DNA from: Protula sp. h YS-2021
Taxonomy: Eukaryota; Annelida; Polychaeta; Sabellida; Serpulidae
Assembly: GCA_949752745.1 (NCBI GenBank)
Contig: OX457029.1
Span: 47,732,228-47,796,227, forward strand
Reading direction: 5' to 3'
DNA length: 64,000 nucleotides
Part shown: one piece after another, positions 26,801 to 35,000 of the stretch
Numbering within the stretch: position 1 is the first letter of the stretch
Layout: every line of letters starts with the position of its first letter
Position numbers and translations under genes: made by a program
Notes under the pieces: generated by a model
Told to the model about the DNA's origin: nothing
The model's database searches: none
What the model saw: only the letters and a program-made list of their open reading frames with translations

Positions 26801-28425
26801 CTGCGCTGTAGTTAAATCTGGCATCTTCTCCGACATTGACGGCCGTATTCACCGGCGCTACCTCTATGGTTTGGCAAGCGCAAACTAAAAATAACAATGA
26901 CCAGAATGACCAAGATCAGTGCAGTGATATATGTTTCGCCATTCCAATTCATTTGTATAAATTATTGCGGAATGGTAAGGTCAGTATACCAAAAAATATC
27001 TCCAGCTTGATAATTCCACCAAAAAGAAGAGACATGTTTCCACCTCCCTTCCCCGAGACAGGCCTTGTGGTAGTCATGGTTTCAAAGTTTTGAAAGACTG
27101 GTCCTTAATAGTTCCTGAGAACCTAGATGAACAAAACCGCAAGCCTCGATGCTAAATGTGTAAATTGCTATCAGTTTTAGTCAGTTTTGCCGATTTAAAA
27201 AATAATACAAGGCTGCACATCCGCAGTATTCAGATTTTCACCGCATAAAGTTTCAAAAGCCTGGGGTTATAGCTTTTGAGAACCTGTCTGAACAAGTCTC
27301 ATTTTTGACCGATTTCAAAAATAACATGACGCTTCACATGTCCAACATGTATATATCTACTGGGTCTAGGACATGTGTCACCTGGACATATGCCACACGG
27401 GAAACTGTCACCCAGACAGCTGCACGTGGCAGTTTTGCGAGTGGCACATGTCCGCCTGGGACACTTGTCTAAAGCGGTAGATGTCCGGGTTGCAGTTTTC
27501 CGGGTGACACGTGAGCCTAAAGTCATGAGTCTTAAGTTGAGTGTTTTCTTTCACGCACACTTGTTCACAAAGATTCTACCTGTACTAATTGTGAGTATAT
27601 ATAGTCCAGGCGTCTATTTGTCCTGGGTTTTCTTTTAAAAGACACGTGTGCCATTTTATCCCAAATCCGATAACTTTAATACTTGTGAAATGGCCATGGC
27701 ATTTTTAGGGATGAACAAGGAGGCTTGGGCTGATTGCCATTTTGGTGACTACCTGTCCCCACACTCCACAAAAGAAAATTGTCTCCATATTTGAGTTAAT
27801 GTGAGACTTTGCCGTAAACGTGCTCAAAGTTAATCAAATTTCAAGAGTTCATATTTTGATTAATAAACGTTTAAAGCATGTTGCAATGTTAATACGTGAT
27901 GTGCAAACTTGTATTGCACAAGAATATATGATTTTTTTTAAGTGGTGTTATTTTTTTAAATATCTCCATTTAGACTCATATCCCTTTACTTTGATTTTAT
28001 GTGCAGCATTTTCCAATGTGCACTTGGATGGGATATTGGTTACTAAAATGGGTAAGCATAGTATATACAGCTATGCATTAATATGCAGGAAAATATTCAG
28101 TCTTTTACGCCTTTTCCCTAGCTACACCAAATGCGCGCAAAATTTATGACGTCACCTATCGACTATAATTTTGCTGACGCCAAATCTAAAATTTTGTGCT
28201 TTATGGATGGCAACTACACTGTATCCAGGTCAGTAAAGTCGGAGTAACTTAGCTCAACTCACAGAGTAATTTGCATTATGTCAGAAACGATCTGGAACGT
28301 GTGCGGAATCAAATCGTAAACATGTTGATGTTATACTGTTCAATAAATTTAATAAAGAGTTAGTTACCTGATATTAATCCGGAGATAATTAGTATTGAAT
28401 AATGTCTTTTCCTTAAACAATCCAT
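12453..28425 (-). CDS. Gene A: three-Ig-domain transmembrane receptor-like protein (12 exons)
   Basis: Exons in transcript order: 28425-28368, 26884-26723, 26165-26004, 25444-25264, 23717-23578, 21642-21499, 20775-20647, 20034-19996, 19377-19291, 17207-17025, 14676-14617, 12484-12453. Every junction has AG/GT sites and joins in frame. The coding length is 1377 bases, giving 458 residues plus a stop. Architecture: signal peptide (1-23), D1 V-like Ig (about 24-127), D2 Ig (128-234), D3 I-set-like Ig (235-325), stalk (326-338), transmembrane helix (about 340-363) and a cytoplasmic tail to 458. Nearly all introns are phase 1 after the first codon base; only the intron splitting D2 is phase 2. N-glycosylation sequons occur in D1 (NYS), D2 (NMT) and D3 (NCT twice). 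The role is inferred to be surface recognition or adhesion. No family name is assigned. The start at 28425 is chosen because MDCLRKRHYSILIISGLIS gives a basic-then-hydrophobic leader. Confidence 0.85.
14617..14676 (-). CDS. Gene A exon 11: YADL-motif tail exon
   Basis: 60 bases, phase 1 to phase 1, acceptor TTTTTTACAG and donor GTGAGT. Encodes KGSPGYADLGVKGLSGSVP. Tyr-435 in YADL fits a YxxL phosphotyrosine motif of ITIM/ITAM type; no second correctly spaced YxxL is seen, so it is not a classical ITAM. Confidence 0.75.
17025..17207 (-). CDS. Gene A exon 10: proline/tyrosine-rich cytoplasmic tail
   Basis: 183 bases, phase 1 to phase 1. Begins with basic RNKNKQPK, then NYNNASYSEPAKVKPPP, RPPSDVPPPER and GPYGAQTRQGYPG. 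Tyr-384 sits in YSEP; PxxP stretches could bind SH3 domains. GC is higher than in the surrounding intron. No counterpart was found in gene B. Confidence 0.8.
17505..18925. repeat. AACGTTG-rich interspersed repeat, two tandem copies
   Basis: Two related copies (about 17505-18060 and 18080-18925) share order-specific blocks: AAATGGA(A/C)GT(T/C)GAAACAA, the TCGGGA(A/G) block, GTATGGAAAAACTTGCGC-type text and a terminal TTTACTGGGTGG. The text is peppered with AACGTTG, CAACGT and GACGTC palindromes. Further copies are at 50165-50915 and, inverted and partial, at 36850-37000. It sits in the intron between exons 9 and 10 of gene A. Probably a non-autonomous element; no terminal duplication was identified. 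Confidence 0.6.
19291..19377 (-). CDS. Gene A exon 9: transmembrane segment
   Basis: 87 bases, phase 1 to phase 1. Encodes AGVIAAAVIIPLVLIGVV then LAVGIYFFMK: a single hydrophobic helix of about 24 residues with a basic stop-transfer Lys, followed in the next exon by RNKNK. The acceptor is GTTCACAG and the donor GTGAGT. Confidence 0.9.
19938..19985 (-). promoter_or_regulatory. Pyrimidine tract downstream of microexon 8
   Basis: On the transcript strand this is a run of TTCTTC/TTTTC units starting about ten bases after the 5' splice site of the 39-base exon. U-rich tracts in this position are known to promote microexon inclusion in animals; that role here is inference. Confidence 0.35.
19996..20034 (-). 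CDS. Gene A exon 8: 39-base stalk microexon
   Basis: Encodes YEDSNSGSNQDTA, a hydrophilic juxtamembrane spacer, phase 1 to phase 1 so that skipping keeps the frame. The acceptor is AAATTTCAG and the donor GTAAGT. The following intron starts with a long TTCTTCTTTTC pyrimidine run (complement of 19938-19985), which could act as an intronic splicing enhancer. Confidence 0.75.
20129..20231. repeat. Decamer-like minisatellite (GTGGCACAGT/GGCACCGTGG)
   Basis: About ten imperfect 10-11-base units alternating CACAGT and CACCGTGGT text, within the intron between exons 7 and 8 of gene A. Confidence 0.75.
20260..20480. repeat. Interspersed repeat fragment with AACGCGGAG motifs
   Basis: Contains ACCAAACGCGGAG and CTGAATGAAAGTTACCCC blocks, which recur at 35995-36060, inverted at 44870-44940, and in decayed form near 39370 and 54690. 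Dispersed repeat of unknown class. Confidence 0.5.
20647..20775 (-). CDS. Gene A exon 7: second half of Ig domain 3
   Basis: 129 bases, phase 1 to phase 1, acceptor TTTTTTAG and donor GTAAGTA. Encodes MSGSLIQGSSQMNNCNCTA followed by INRIDGVDAGYW; the F-strand region has two Cys (CNC), one of which should pair with the B-strand Cys of exon 6. Confidence 0.8.
21499..21642 (-). CDS. Gene A exon 6: first half of Ig domain 3
   Basis: 144 bases, phase 1 to phase 1, acceptor CGCTTGCAG and donor GTAAAT. Encodes EGEHINCTGNGYPEPSYTWY, an I-set-like B-to-C segment with canonical Cys and Trp and an additional Cys (WYCNEGE). No counterpart was found in gene B. Confidence 0.85.
21961..22368 (-). CDS. Hypothetical 135-residue ORF in intron 5 of gene A
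   Basis: Open from ATG at 22368 to a stop at 21961 on the same strand as gene A. I recognise no domain. The protein is hydrophilic with aromatic patches (NFWYSHYYDPDLLD) and a basic C-terminal part (RDRLKRMATFG, RKGIRQYRQIIRQK). There is no signal or membrane segment and no clear promoter. It could be a retrogene, part of an unrecognised element or a chance frame. No copy was seen in the gene B locus. Confidence 0.25.
   Translation of the reverse strand: MELNPPYSPNKHGFSWSPTSYTSNSLFIRMKLTGAVRTTWKSFVSVEYVSVISRKPSEVQNANCSFSYKRELYGINRESNFWYSHYYDPDLLDTRNLQRNRDRLKRMATFGVLLRKGIRQYRQIIRQKYDIKEWT
23069..23320. repeat. Direct tandem duplication, about 135-base unit
   Basis: Two copies (23069-23204 and 23205-23320) share TTGGTGGTG, CGTCCCCACCTTGTTT, GATGGCGAGGTGTGGCTGCT and GTGTGGTGGCGATGT. 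Poly-C runs follow each. It lies in intron 5 of gene A. Confidence 0.75.
23578..23717 (-). CDS. Gene A exon 5: second half of Ig domain 2
   Basis: 140 bases, phase 2 in and phase 1 out (GAAT/GTGAGT). Encodes MTADGTVDMHQYTCRLNF, with the F-strand YxC Cys, then FTDSCTTHFRVE with an extra Cys. The acceptor TTGCAG is preceded directly by a GAT-repeat microsatellite (23727-23803) instead of a normal pyrimidine tract. Skipping this exon alone would shift the frame. Confidence 0.85.
23727..23803. repeat. CAT/ATG microsatellite at the exon 5 acceptor of gene A
   Basis: About 25 uninterrupted CAT units. On the transcript strand the GAT run ends about nine bases before the exon 5 boundary, taking the place of the polypyrimidine tract. 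Gene B has an equivalent array in the same position. Confidence 0.95.
23835..25170. mobile_element. 1.3-kb non-autonomous element with AACGTTTT-rich ends in gene A intron 4
   Basis: Both ends carry imperfect inverted termini (left CCCACTAAACACAAGAACG; the right end read inverted is CCCGTAAACAAATTTGG) and dense AAAACGTT/AACCAAA motifs. Inside lies a foldback pair (24369-24480 versus 24713-24812, about 100-base arms). Gene B has no such insert: its corresponding intron is only about 235 bases, mostly the ATC array, so this arrived in A after the duplication or was lost from B. Confidence 0.6.
24369..24812. repeat. Foldback inverted repeat
   Basis: GCGCATAGTTGACATACTAC near 24386 and its reverse complement near 24770 head two arms of about 100 bases with CCATGATAGTAT and CACCTGGTAAGTATAC-type text, separated by about 230 bases. 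The flanks carry tRNA-like box fragments (GTGGCGAAGAGGTAAGT at 24351; GGTTCCCGGTTGAAACCC at 24811), so an inverted pair of tRNA-derived SINEs is possible. Confidence 0.6.
25264..25444 (-). CDS. Gene A exon 4: first half of Ig domain 2
   Basis: 181 bases, phase 1 in and phase 2 out (AAA/GTAAGG donor). Encodes QLECRPNPPGEVVDDGQEV, then NLECVVTYHGY (B-strand Cys) and LRFYDEDD. The strand-C Trp position holds Phe. An additional Cys in LECRPNP may pair with the extra Cys in exon 5. Confidence 0.85.
25520..25780. repeat. AGGACAC-rich element fragment with CAAA tail
   Basis: Repeated TAAGGACAC/GGGACACC blocks (25545-25680) followed by an A/CAAA run (25735-25775). A dispersed short repeat within gene A intron 3; class unknown. 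Confidence 0.45.
26004..26165 (-). CDS. Gene A exon 3: second half of Ig domain 1
   Basis: Also 162 bases, phase 1 to phase 1. Encodes the D/E/F/G strands with ILQVQESDAGKYEAGF, the DxGxYxC block of V/I-set Ig domains in which Cys is replaced by Ala. D1 therefore lacks both halves of the canonical disulfide. The acceptor is AATATTTTAG and the donor GTAAGTT. Confidence 0.85.
26723..26884 (-). CDS. Gene A exon 2: first half of Ig domain 1
   Basis: Exactly 162 bases, phase 1 to phase 1, between ATTTTTAG and GTAAGT. Encodes CQTIEVAPVNTAVNVGEDA, then RFNYSA and MWAVYVDG. RFNYSA occupies the B-strand position where Ig domains have Cys; here it is Tyr. The Trp of strand C is kept. Confidence 0.85.
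28368..28425 (-). CDS. Gene A exon 1: signal peptide
   Basis: Starts at ATG and encodes MDCLRKRHYSILIISGLIS, ending in phase 1 at a G/GTAACT donor. Joined to exon 2 it continues VCACQTIEV, giving a basic n-region, a hydrophobic core and small residues before the likely cleavage near VCA or VCAC. The same exon with a single Leu to Ile change is present in gene B at 47781-47838. Confidence 0.85.
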
Positions 28426-29150
28426 AGTTATTACAGATTTATTGCACCTGAGTACTTATTATAAACATACAGCGTTTGTAATCTCACACCTGTGTGTAAC
28501 CTTTCGACTATCGCGCTCACATGGGTACTAATTACGCGGTAAGTTTCAGACTTATGTCTTTTAAACAATTATACTAAAATTCAGTAATGTAAAATTACAT
28601 AGAAAAGTTAAGACATTTATCTATTTTCTTTCATGGATAGTATGCATTCTTTTCGTTTAGAAAGAACGTTTATAAGCATAAAATGAAGCGGAAATAGCAA
28701 AATATTGTTTATCAGTTAGTTATCTTTTCTACGGTACAAAGATTCGTTTCCTGTCGATTACGTCTAAGTTAGAGTGGTTTAGTAGTCACATCGCAGGTCT
28801 TACATGTATCTGATATTGGATATTATGGTACGCGAGACAAGTTATGTTACCTTGAGATTTGTCAACTTCTAGCTTAATCTCTCTATGTGAGAGTACCTGC
28901 GCATTTGTCATAAGAGCTTTTATTATGTTTACTAATTGATATAGTCACACTCCTCCAACATCCACAACGCGGGTGTTTCTTTAATGGCCCATGTTACACT
29001 TGTTATTAATGTCTTGATTCACTTCCGCCCATAATATAAATAAAAAAGGACAGATATTGATGGGTCATTTGTTTATCAATGTTTGTCAAAAAGAATAACA
29101 ACAGGGCAGTTATTTCAATAAAAATATTTCGCGCCTGTGGTTTAAAACGC
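28426..29150 (-). promoter_or_regulatory. Conserved upstream block of gene A (probable promoter/5' flank)
   Basis: Over about 700 bases upstream of the start codon the sequence aligns closely by eye with 47839-48571 upstream of gene B, including long exact stretches (TAATGTCTTTTCCTTAAACAATCCATAG across the exon, CATAAGAGCTTTTATTATGTTTAC about 480 bases upstream). This suggests a shared inherited promoter. No individual element is proven. Confidence 0.45.
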
Positions 29151-29352
<202 letters not shown>

Positions 29353-29833
29353 ACTACTAACAGGGACGTTCACCAGTAATTGTTACTCATAATCATTAGA
29401 CACAAAATAAAGTTCAACTTGATAAAAAAGACCGCTTATTGTTGCATCTCTACAGAAGCAGCAGAAGATCAAGAAATACAAACGAACAAATAATAACTCC
29501 CTTTGGCAGTCAGTAAATGAATAGGAGCTGATTTCCCCTAGTTTTCTTGTCTTCCCTGTTAAATATTCATGTTAATGGTTATGCTAAAGAACGCACTGTA
29601 TGCAGATTAAGCCCGGATTAGGCGCCGGCTATTTGACCCCCGGCGATTTGGCGCCCTAGGCTATTTGGCCCAGGCTTTTTGGCCCTATCAAATGAAAACT
29701 TAAATTTAAAAAAGATAATCCACATATTTATTAATTGTTACAAAAATATCTTACTACACTTAAATTGATACAACTACTTTATGTCAAACATAGCAGAAAT
29801 AGAGTTATGGTGTTTTTTTCGATACTGAAATTA

Positions 29834-30834
29834 TGCCCTGGCGGAGTCTGGGACATTTCCCACGCGGACTTTACCCGCGGGGACTTTTCTCGCGGAGGAC
29901 TTTTCCCGACCTGCGGCATTTCCCGCGGATGAAAAAAAATTAACAAAAAACATTCTCTCTGGGCGAGATTACGAAGTCTCACATACAGATAACCGTCCAA
30001 AAAAATCTTTGGTTTTCCTCTGGTAGATGTCAAGTATTCCATTGTAAGGAATGTATGATTTTATAGCTTGCTTGCTTGCCCTGCATTTATGCGAAAAAAT
30101 AATGTACTCCGGAGAAATCTAGCCGACTCCGGGCATAAATCCATCATAGGCAGGAGTCAAAAAATTATCAACGAACCTAACTATGATTTCTTTGGATTAT
30201 AATCCATCACACGCCGAGGTTATCATTAACTGCAATTGAATAGCACAACTGTTGGCATAGCAACCACTGAAGCTTGCACCTGTATAATCCATCACAGGCC
30301 GGAGTCAAGAAATTATCTAGGCTTCTTTGGATTATTATCAATTGCAACTTTTGCTGTTTTTTTTTCAATCCCTCACACATTTGTGAATTAAGTTTCAATT
30401 GCATTTAACTGAATCACAATATACCCTGCCCTTGCAGCACAATCCACCGCAAGTTGTGGACAATACAAAAAGAAATATCACAGACCGGAGTGAATAAAAT
30501 TTTAATTGCATTTAACTGAATCACAATATATCCTGCCCCTGCAGAATAATCCACTACAACTTGTTGACAATAGAAAAAAGAAACATCAGAATCAACTACA
30601 ACTTGTTGACAATAGAAAAAAGAAACATCAGAGACCAGAGAGAACACAACTGAGAACGTGTACTGCAAATTACTAAATAAAAATTGCAATAAATTAGTTT
30701 TATTTTTTCTTAGTTTTTTTTCATCCACAGGAAATGTCCTAGGTCGGGAAAAGTCCTCCGCCGGAAAAGCCCCGCGGGTAAAGTCCGCGTGGGAAAAGTC
30801 CCCGCGGGAATTGTCCTGTTTCCCCCCTGGCGCA
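29834..30834. mobile_element. Nested MITE with about 100-base inverted termini
   Basis: The left arm (29834-29935) contains CACGCGGACTTTACCCGCGG and GGAGGACTTTTCCCGACCT; the right arm (30728-30834) carries the reverse complement of both. The arms are GC-rich against an AT-rich core and run symmetrically into A- and T-rich tracts. Each arm has internal repeats of the (CGCGG)GGACTTTTCCC type. No target duplication could be read. Confidence 0.7.
30404..30640. repeat. Tandem duplication inside the nested MITE
   Basis: Two copies of a roughly 100-base block (TTTAACTGAATCACAATATA followed by CCTGCCC and an AATCCACTACAA-type stretch), the second with an internal duplication of about 41 bases (AACTTGTTGACAATAGAAAA). 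Confidence 0.75.
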
Positions 30835-31494
30835 CTTTTAGGGCTTCTGCCCGACCAGGCTCCGGTGCGTGCGTATGTTCGTTAGTGCGTTTTATAACAT
30901 CGCCGTCACGGACATGAAGCTTGGCTTTACATTCGACATTGTAATTTGTATTCCTCCTTCGCTTCTCTCACTCGAACCACATAACACCATTTGCCAATTG
31001 CTTTTGTTTCAGGTTCAAGAAGCCTTCATAAAAACGCCTTTGACCACCTCGAGCTGTATCAATGAATTCCATTTTGAATGATATCTTTTGTTTCCATGTC
31101 AACCGCCTTATATACAAAAACCGACCGACTCCGGGTTAATCTAACATAGATCGACTCCGGGAGTGCAAAATTAATCCATCATTCTCTAATGAATTGCTAC
31201 AAATAAATCTCAGATCATATCTAATCTATAATCCATCAATGACTCTCTCAGGTATGTGATGGAATTAAAATCCTGATAAATTACAATTCTTGATTGCATG
31301 AGGTAGGTAATTGCGATGGTACCAAACAAATAAAACAAATTTACCTTGATTTTATGTTCGAGATCAAATGAAGATGAAACATCTTTCCATGTTAAGCAAT
31401 GGTGTTAAACATTAATGATGAACCTTAGTTTTTTATTGACTGGGGGCCAAAGCGCCGGGAACCAAATAGCCTAGACCCATGCAGATATTGGAAG

Positions 31495-32018
31495 TCTTGT
31501 CATGGCAGCTGAACGTTCAGAGATGGAAGGCTACGCAGGCGTAGCTGAAGATTCCTCAGCGGTAACTGAAGGTGTCGCATCCGTAACTGAAGGCACTGCA
31601 CCGTCGTACAGGTAGTTGGAGACGTCGTAACGTTAGCTGAAGGCGTTGCACCGGTAAATGAAGGCGTTGCACCGGTAGCTGAATGGAAGGCGTCGTACTG
31701 GTAGCTGAAGCCGCTGCATTGAAAGCCGAAGGTTCCGCACCTGTCGCTGAACACGTCATACAGGTAGTTGGAGGCGTCGTACTGGTAGCTGGAGGCGTTC
31801 CCCCGGTAGCTCAGATCGTTGCACAGGTAGCTGAAGGCATCGTGGAAGTAGCTGAAGGCGTCGTACCGCTAGTTGAAGGTGTCGTGCCGGTAGCTGGAGG
31901 CGTCGTAAAAGTAGCTGAGGGCGCCGCATCGGTCGCTGAAGGTGCCGCACCGTTAACTTAAGGCACCGCATCAGGAGCCGAACGCTTCGCACCGGTCGCT
32001 GAAGATTTCGCACCAACA
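31495..32018. repeat. 21-bp minisatellite (GGTAGCTGAAGGCGTCGTACC)
   Basis: About 24 diverged 21-base units. Because the period is seven codons, frames stay open on both strands: plus strand 31683-31961 reads VAEGVVP-type heptapeptides; minus strand reads RLQLPVR-type heptapeptides. The B locus has only about seven units (49555-49700). Coding is possible but unsupported by splice or start context. Confidence 0.85.
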
Positions 32019-32059
32019 TGGATTTTTTCATTTTATCTGAGTTTCGCTGCTTGTAACTG

Positions 32060-32460
32060 CGGACTACATTTGAGAAATGGTCGATGTATTCGCCAAATGT
32101 CTCTCGCAGAATTCAACAGAATGTATTCTAGAGGCCACAGTTGCATTCATGAAATGATTCGCTTTGCAAATAAACATCCATCTGCTGGTCCTGCCTATTC
32201 CAGTGCGACAAACAAAAGGCATATGGGGCATCATATTTCTCACTCCGCTCCACAAGCGTAAAATGCAAAGGCTTCGACTTTACTGAGTTTTGCAAACTCT
32301 GACCTTGTTTGGAGTGACACTTCGCATTAAGCTTCTGTAATAGTACGGTATCCTCTTTGTATTCAAGATACTCTGTTTCCGATCCAATAACAAGTTTTAT
32401 TTGACTATTGTACCAACAAAGAGAACGACGTTCTTTACCCACCCAAAGCACAGACTGAAG
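32060..32460 (-). pseudogene. Crypton/KIAA1958-type tyrosine recombinase relic (copy A)
   Basis: Minus-strand frames read GKERRSLCW and SETEYLEYKED (32440-32340), then, after a frame change, ICKANHFMNATVASRIHS (32170-32115). The order matches the DUF3504 tyrosine-recombinase domain of KIAA1958-like proteins, where KTNHSxRAT carries a catalytic His-x-x-Arg. In this copy the Arg position reads Asn. Frameshifts make it a relic. The family call is from memory of motifs, not a search. Confidence 0.5.
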
Positions 32461-32589
32461 GCCTTAAAATATTACAGCATGCAGAAGAACTCTTTACCCA
32501 ACCACAACTCAAACTGCAATATCACTACAAAATCGCAAACCAGTAAACATTGCGACGTTGGATCAATATTAGACCCAGGGGCTGCCATG

Positions 32590-33990
32590 CTATGACAAGC
32601 CATTATGCAGCCTTGATCAAGATATGTGAGATCATGACCAGCCTCACTATATTCTACTCCAACGTGCCAGGAATAATAGGTTTTCTTTAGTGCGGCTCTA
32701 CACATTTCAATAAAAACTTTAGTATTTGGCATAAAATATAGTTAGTGTTTCATTAAGCAATCCAAAAGCAATATTATATGGTTTTATGTGGTTACGGGTT
32801 TGGATATTAAGGAACCAGGTTTGGGAAAGTGTGTGGAAATTTTCCAAACCAAGGCGTTACGGAAGCCAAGCCAACTCAGACTCAAGTAGTTGTATAACAG
32901 TAATGTCAATATGGCTCCAAAGTTTGTGGGGTGGTAAAGTTCGACACGATCAAATGACTGTCTAAAGAAATGTGAAGCATTGCTGGCAGACCAAGACATC
33001 CAAACATAGATCTGTCCAGCAAAACAATTAACAGGAGTATTGCCATTGATATCAGGGATATGGCTCAGGCACGAAATGAATGAAACAGTCTCGTTTTGAA
33101 AGAACTACCTTAAAATGGAGAAAACACAGAACAGCAAAGACCATATGACAAAGAGCAGTGAACAGCAAGCTGCATAAGATGCGACTCTCGCGAGGTACAT
33201 CCCGGCATGCTCAAAGCGTAGAAAGATAGTTGCGGTTTTATGTCCTACCAGTTACAAGGAGGATTAAGTTAGTTAATAACAAGTCTGAATTAATGATTTC
33301 TAAAAGTAACAAAACAGATTTGAATTCGGAAATGTCGATGACACGTCAGCAGTTTGGAAATGTTTGATGAACGACAAATCCAATACAAATAAGTTTAGCA
33401 ACATTCTTGCGTCATATTATCACAAGCCAGTGCTCCTGGCCACTGTAGAAGAGCATAAAGTGATGCAGGATCTGGACACAAACTTTCATATTAGATTAGT
33501 GAGAAAGGCAAGATTTCATTTAAAAAATGTAATGTCATACTTCTTCCAAAACATATACTTTGACATAATAACTGTCATAGCCCATCTTCAAAGCAAAAAT
33601 AGAATTAGCAAATTTTCATTAATTATAAAATAACACACAATGTTGCACATGCGCAATTTATTTCCAATGTTCTCAGATCCTGAAAACTGATGCAGACAAA
33701 CGCTTACCTTGATGCATTTTATAATACCGTTTCAAAATATTTAACTTGGCAGTTATTTGGCAGATGTGATGTTGATTGAAACCTTATCATATCATAAAGC
33801 GACGTTTTATAATATCGCAAACATATTGTTTTGCTGGGCTCTAATGTGATTTGAGGCTCCTCGTTTTCATTTTCCAGCTAAATGCCATGTGGAGGGCTTC
33901 AAATGAAAATATAAGAGCTTAAAATGAAAACGTATTGCACAAGATCACATTATTGCCCCAGCAAAGCGTTGTGATTATGGTATTATCAAT
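32590..33990. repeat. Segmental duplication unit I (pairs with 37740-39240)
   Basis: Shared ordered blocks with 37740-39240: GACAAGCCA-CAGCCTTGAT, GAGATCATGACCAGCCT, CATAAAATATAGTTAGTGTTTCATT, CAGAATTCCGGAAGCCAAGCCAACTCAGAC-type text, and AGAGGGCTTCAAATGA. The plus-strand ORF at 33364-33633 falls inside and is broken in the second copy, so I do not treat it as a gene. No element class was recognised. Confidence 0.65.
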
Positions 33991-34194
33991 ATTATCAACG
34001 ATATGTTCATAACAGCTTTAGAAAATTACTGAGAAAATTGGAATGCGCCATGGTACATAACATACATGTGTACGGAACAAGGAAGACTAAGCTATAAATG
34101 TTTTGCGGTGTGGGAGGAATATTGTTGTTTCTCTGTTTTATGCACAAGAACAAATTTACCTTTAATCCATATACATCTTTGAGTTGAACTTTTT

Positions 34195-35000
34195 TGCCCA
34201 ATTTTTATTTCTTTTTAAAAAACAGCTTGTAAATTTCTTCGATATCATGCGGATAGTTTACAAGGTACTAGAATACAATTTTGAATAGCCGAATAATATT
34301 TTTCAATTAAAAAATGTTAAAATTTATCTATGCGAACAGTGTATCGTATATTTTAATGTGATTCAGCTCTTATTAATAAATAATAGAGCTATTTTCTTTT
34401 TGTTTCCCATCCCATTCTTTAATTCCCAATTTCAGAATAATACTGTACAAATAGAATTCCCTCCTCCAAAGACAACCCTAACACCAGTGGTGAGAAACTT
34501 TTGCTTGCACTGACCTCTGTTTGAATACAACTACGGAAAAAAAATTTTTCTGAGACAATCAAAGAAAGAAATCAGGACGGCTGACCATAGCACAGCGTGT
34601 GAACTATCAGTCCGATCCATAACTGAACGATTTTATTATGACTATTTTCGGAAACATTTAACTTTTCTAGGCATTGTTCAGGATATGCTTTAGTCTCTTA
34701 AAGTAAATCTCCCAACTCAGTGAAATGCACTGAGAACCAATTCATTGAAAACCAGGAAAAATAGAAGCAATGAACATAATTCAATATTGGCTAAAACTCT
34801 CTAGGGTAATGGACTAAATAATAGCATTTAAAATTTAGCGAAGCAGTTGAAAAAGGTTAAACCTTGCCATATAATGTAAATAACAAAACTTTAGTCAAGA
34901 CTTGCGGTTATGAAATGTTCCTTGGACACAAGGAAACGGTCCGATCTGTAGAACTTCTCTCTCCTTCTCTGTCTATTTCATACAAAGATTTTAGGCTATA
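34195..35000. repeat. Segmental duplication unit (pairs with 41580-42400)
   Basis: Shares ACAGCTTGTAAAT, AATAGCCGAATAATATTTTTCAA, TGATTCAGCT, GAGAAACTTTTG, CGGCTGACCAT and TTGAAAAAGGTTAAACCTT in order with 41580-42400. Together with the preceding unit it shows that 32590-35000 and 37740-42400 are copies, the latter expanded by about 2.3 kb. Confidence 0.65.

Larger units (their letters stand above)
29608..31478. mobile_element. Non-autonomous DNA transposon with 8-bp target duplication
   Basis: Flanked on both sides by ATGCAGAT (29600-29607 and 31479-31486). The B-locus counterpart carries one related GTACAGAT at 49531 with no insert: an empty site. The ends are inverted repeats: left GGCTATTTGACCCCCGGCG and, inverted from the right, GGCTATTTGGTTCCCGGCG, each preceded by an AGG and followed by GATTTGG/GCTTTGG text. 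An 8-base duplication fits hAT-type transposons, though the terminal bases are not the typical CAG. No transposase is readable. A second element is nested inside (29834-30834). Confidence 0.7.

Noticed and set aside
33364..33633. 89-residue plus-strand ORF
   Set aside because: The duplicated copy at about 38.5-38.8 kb does not keep the frame; AT-rich composition with no domain.
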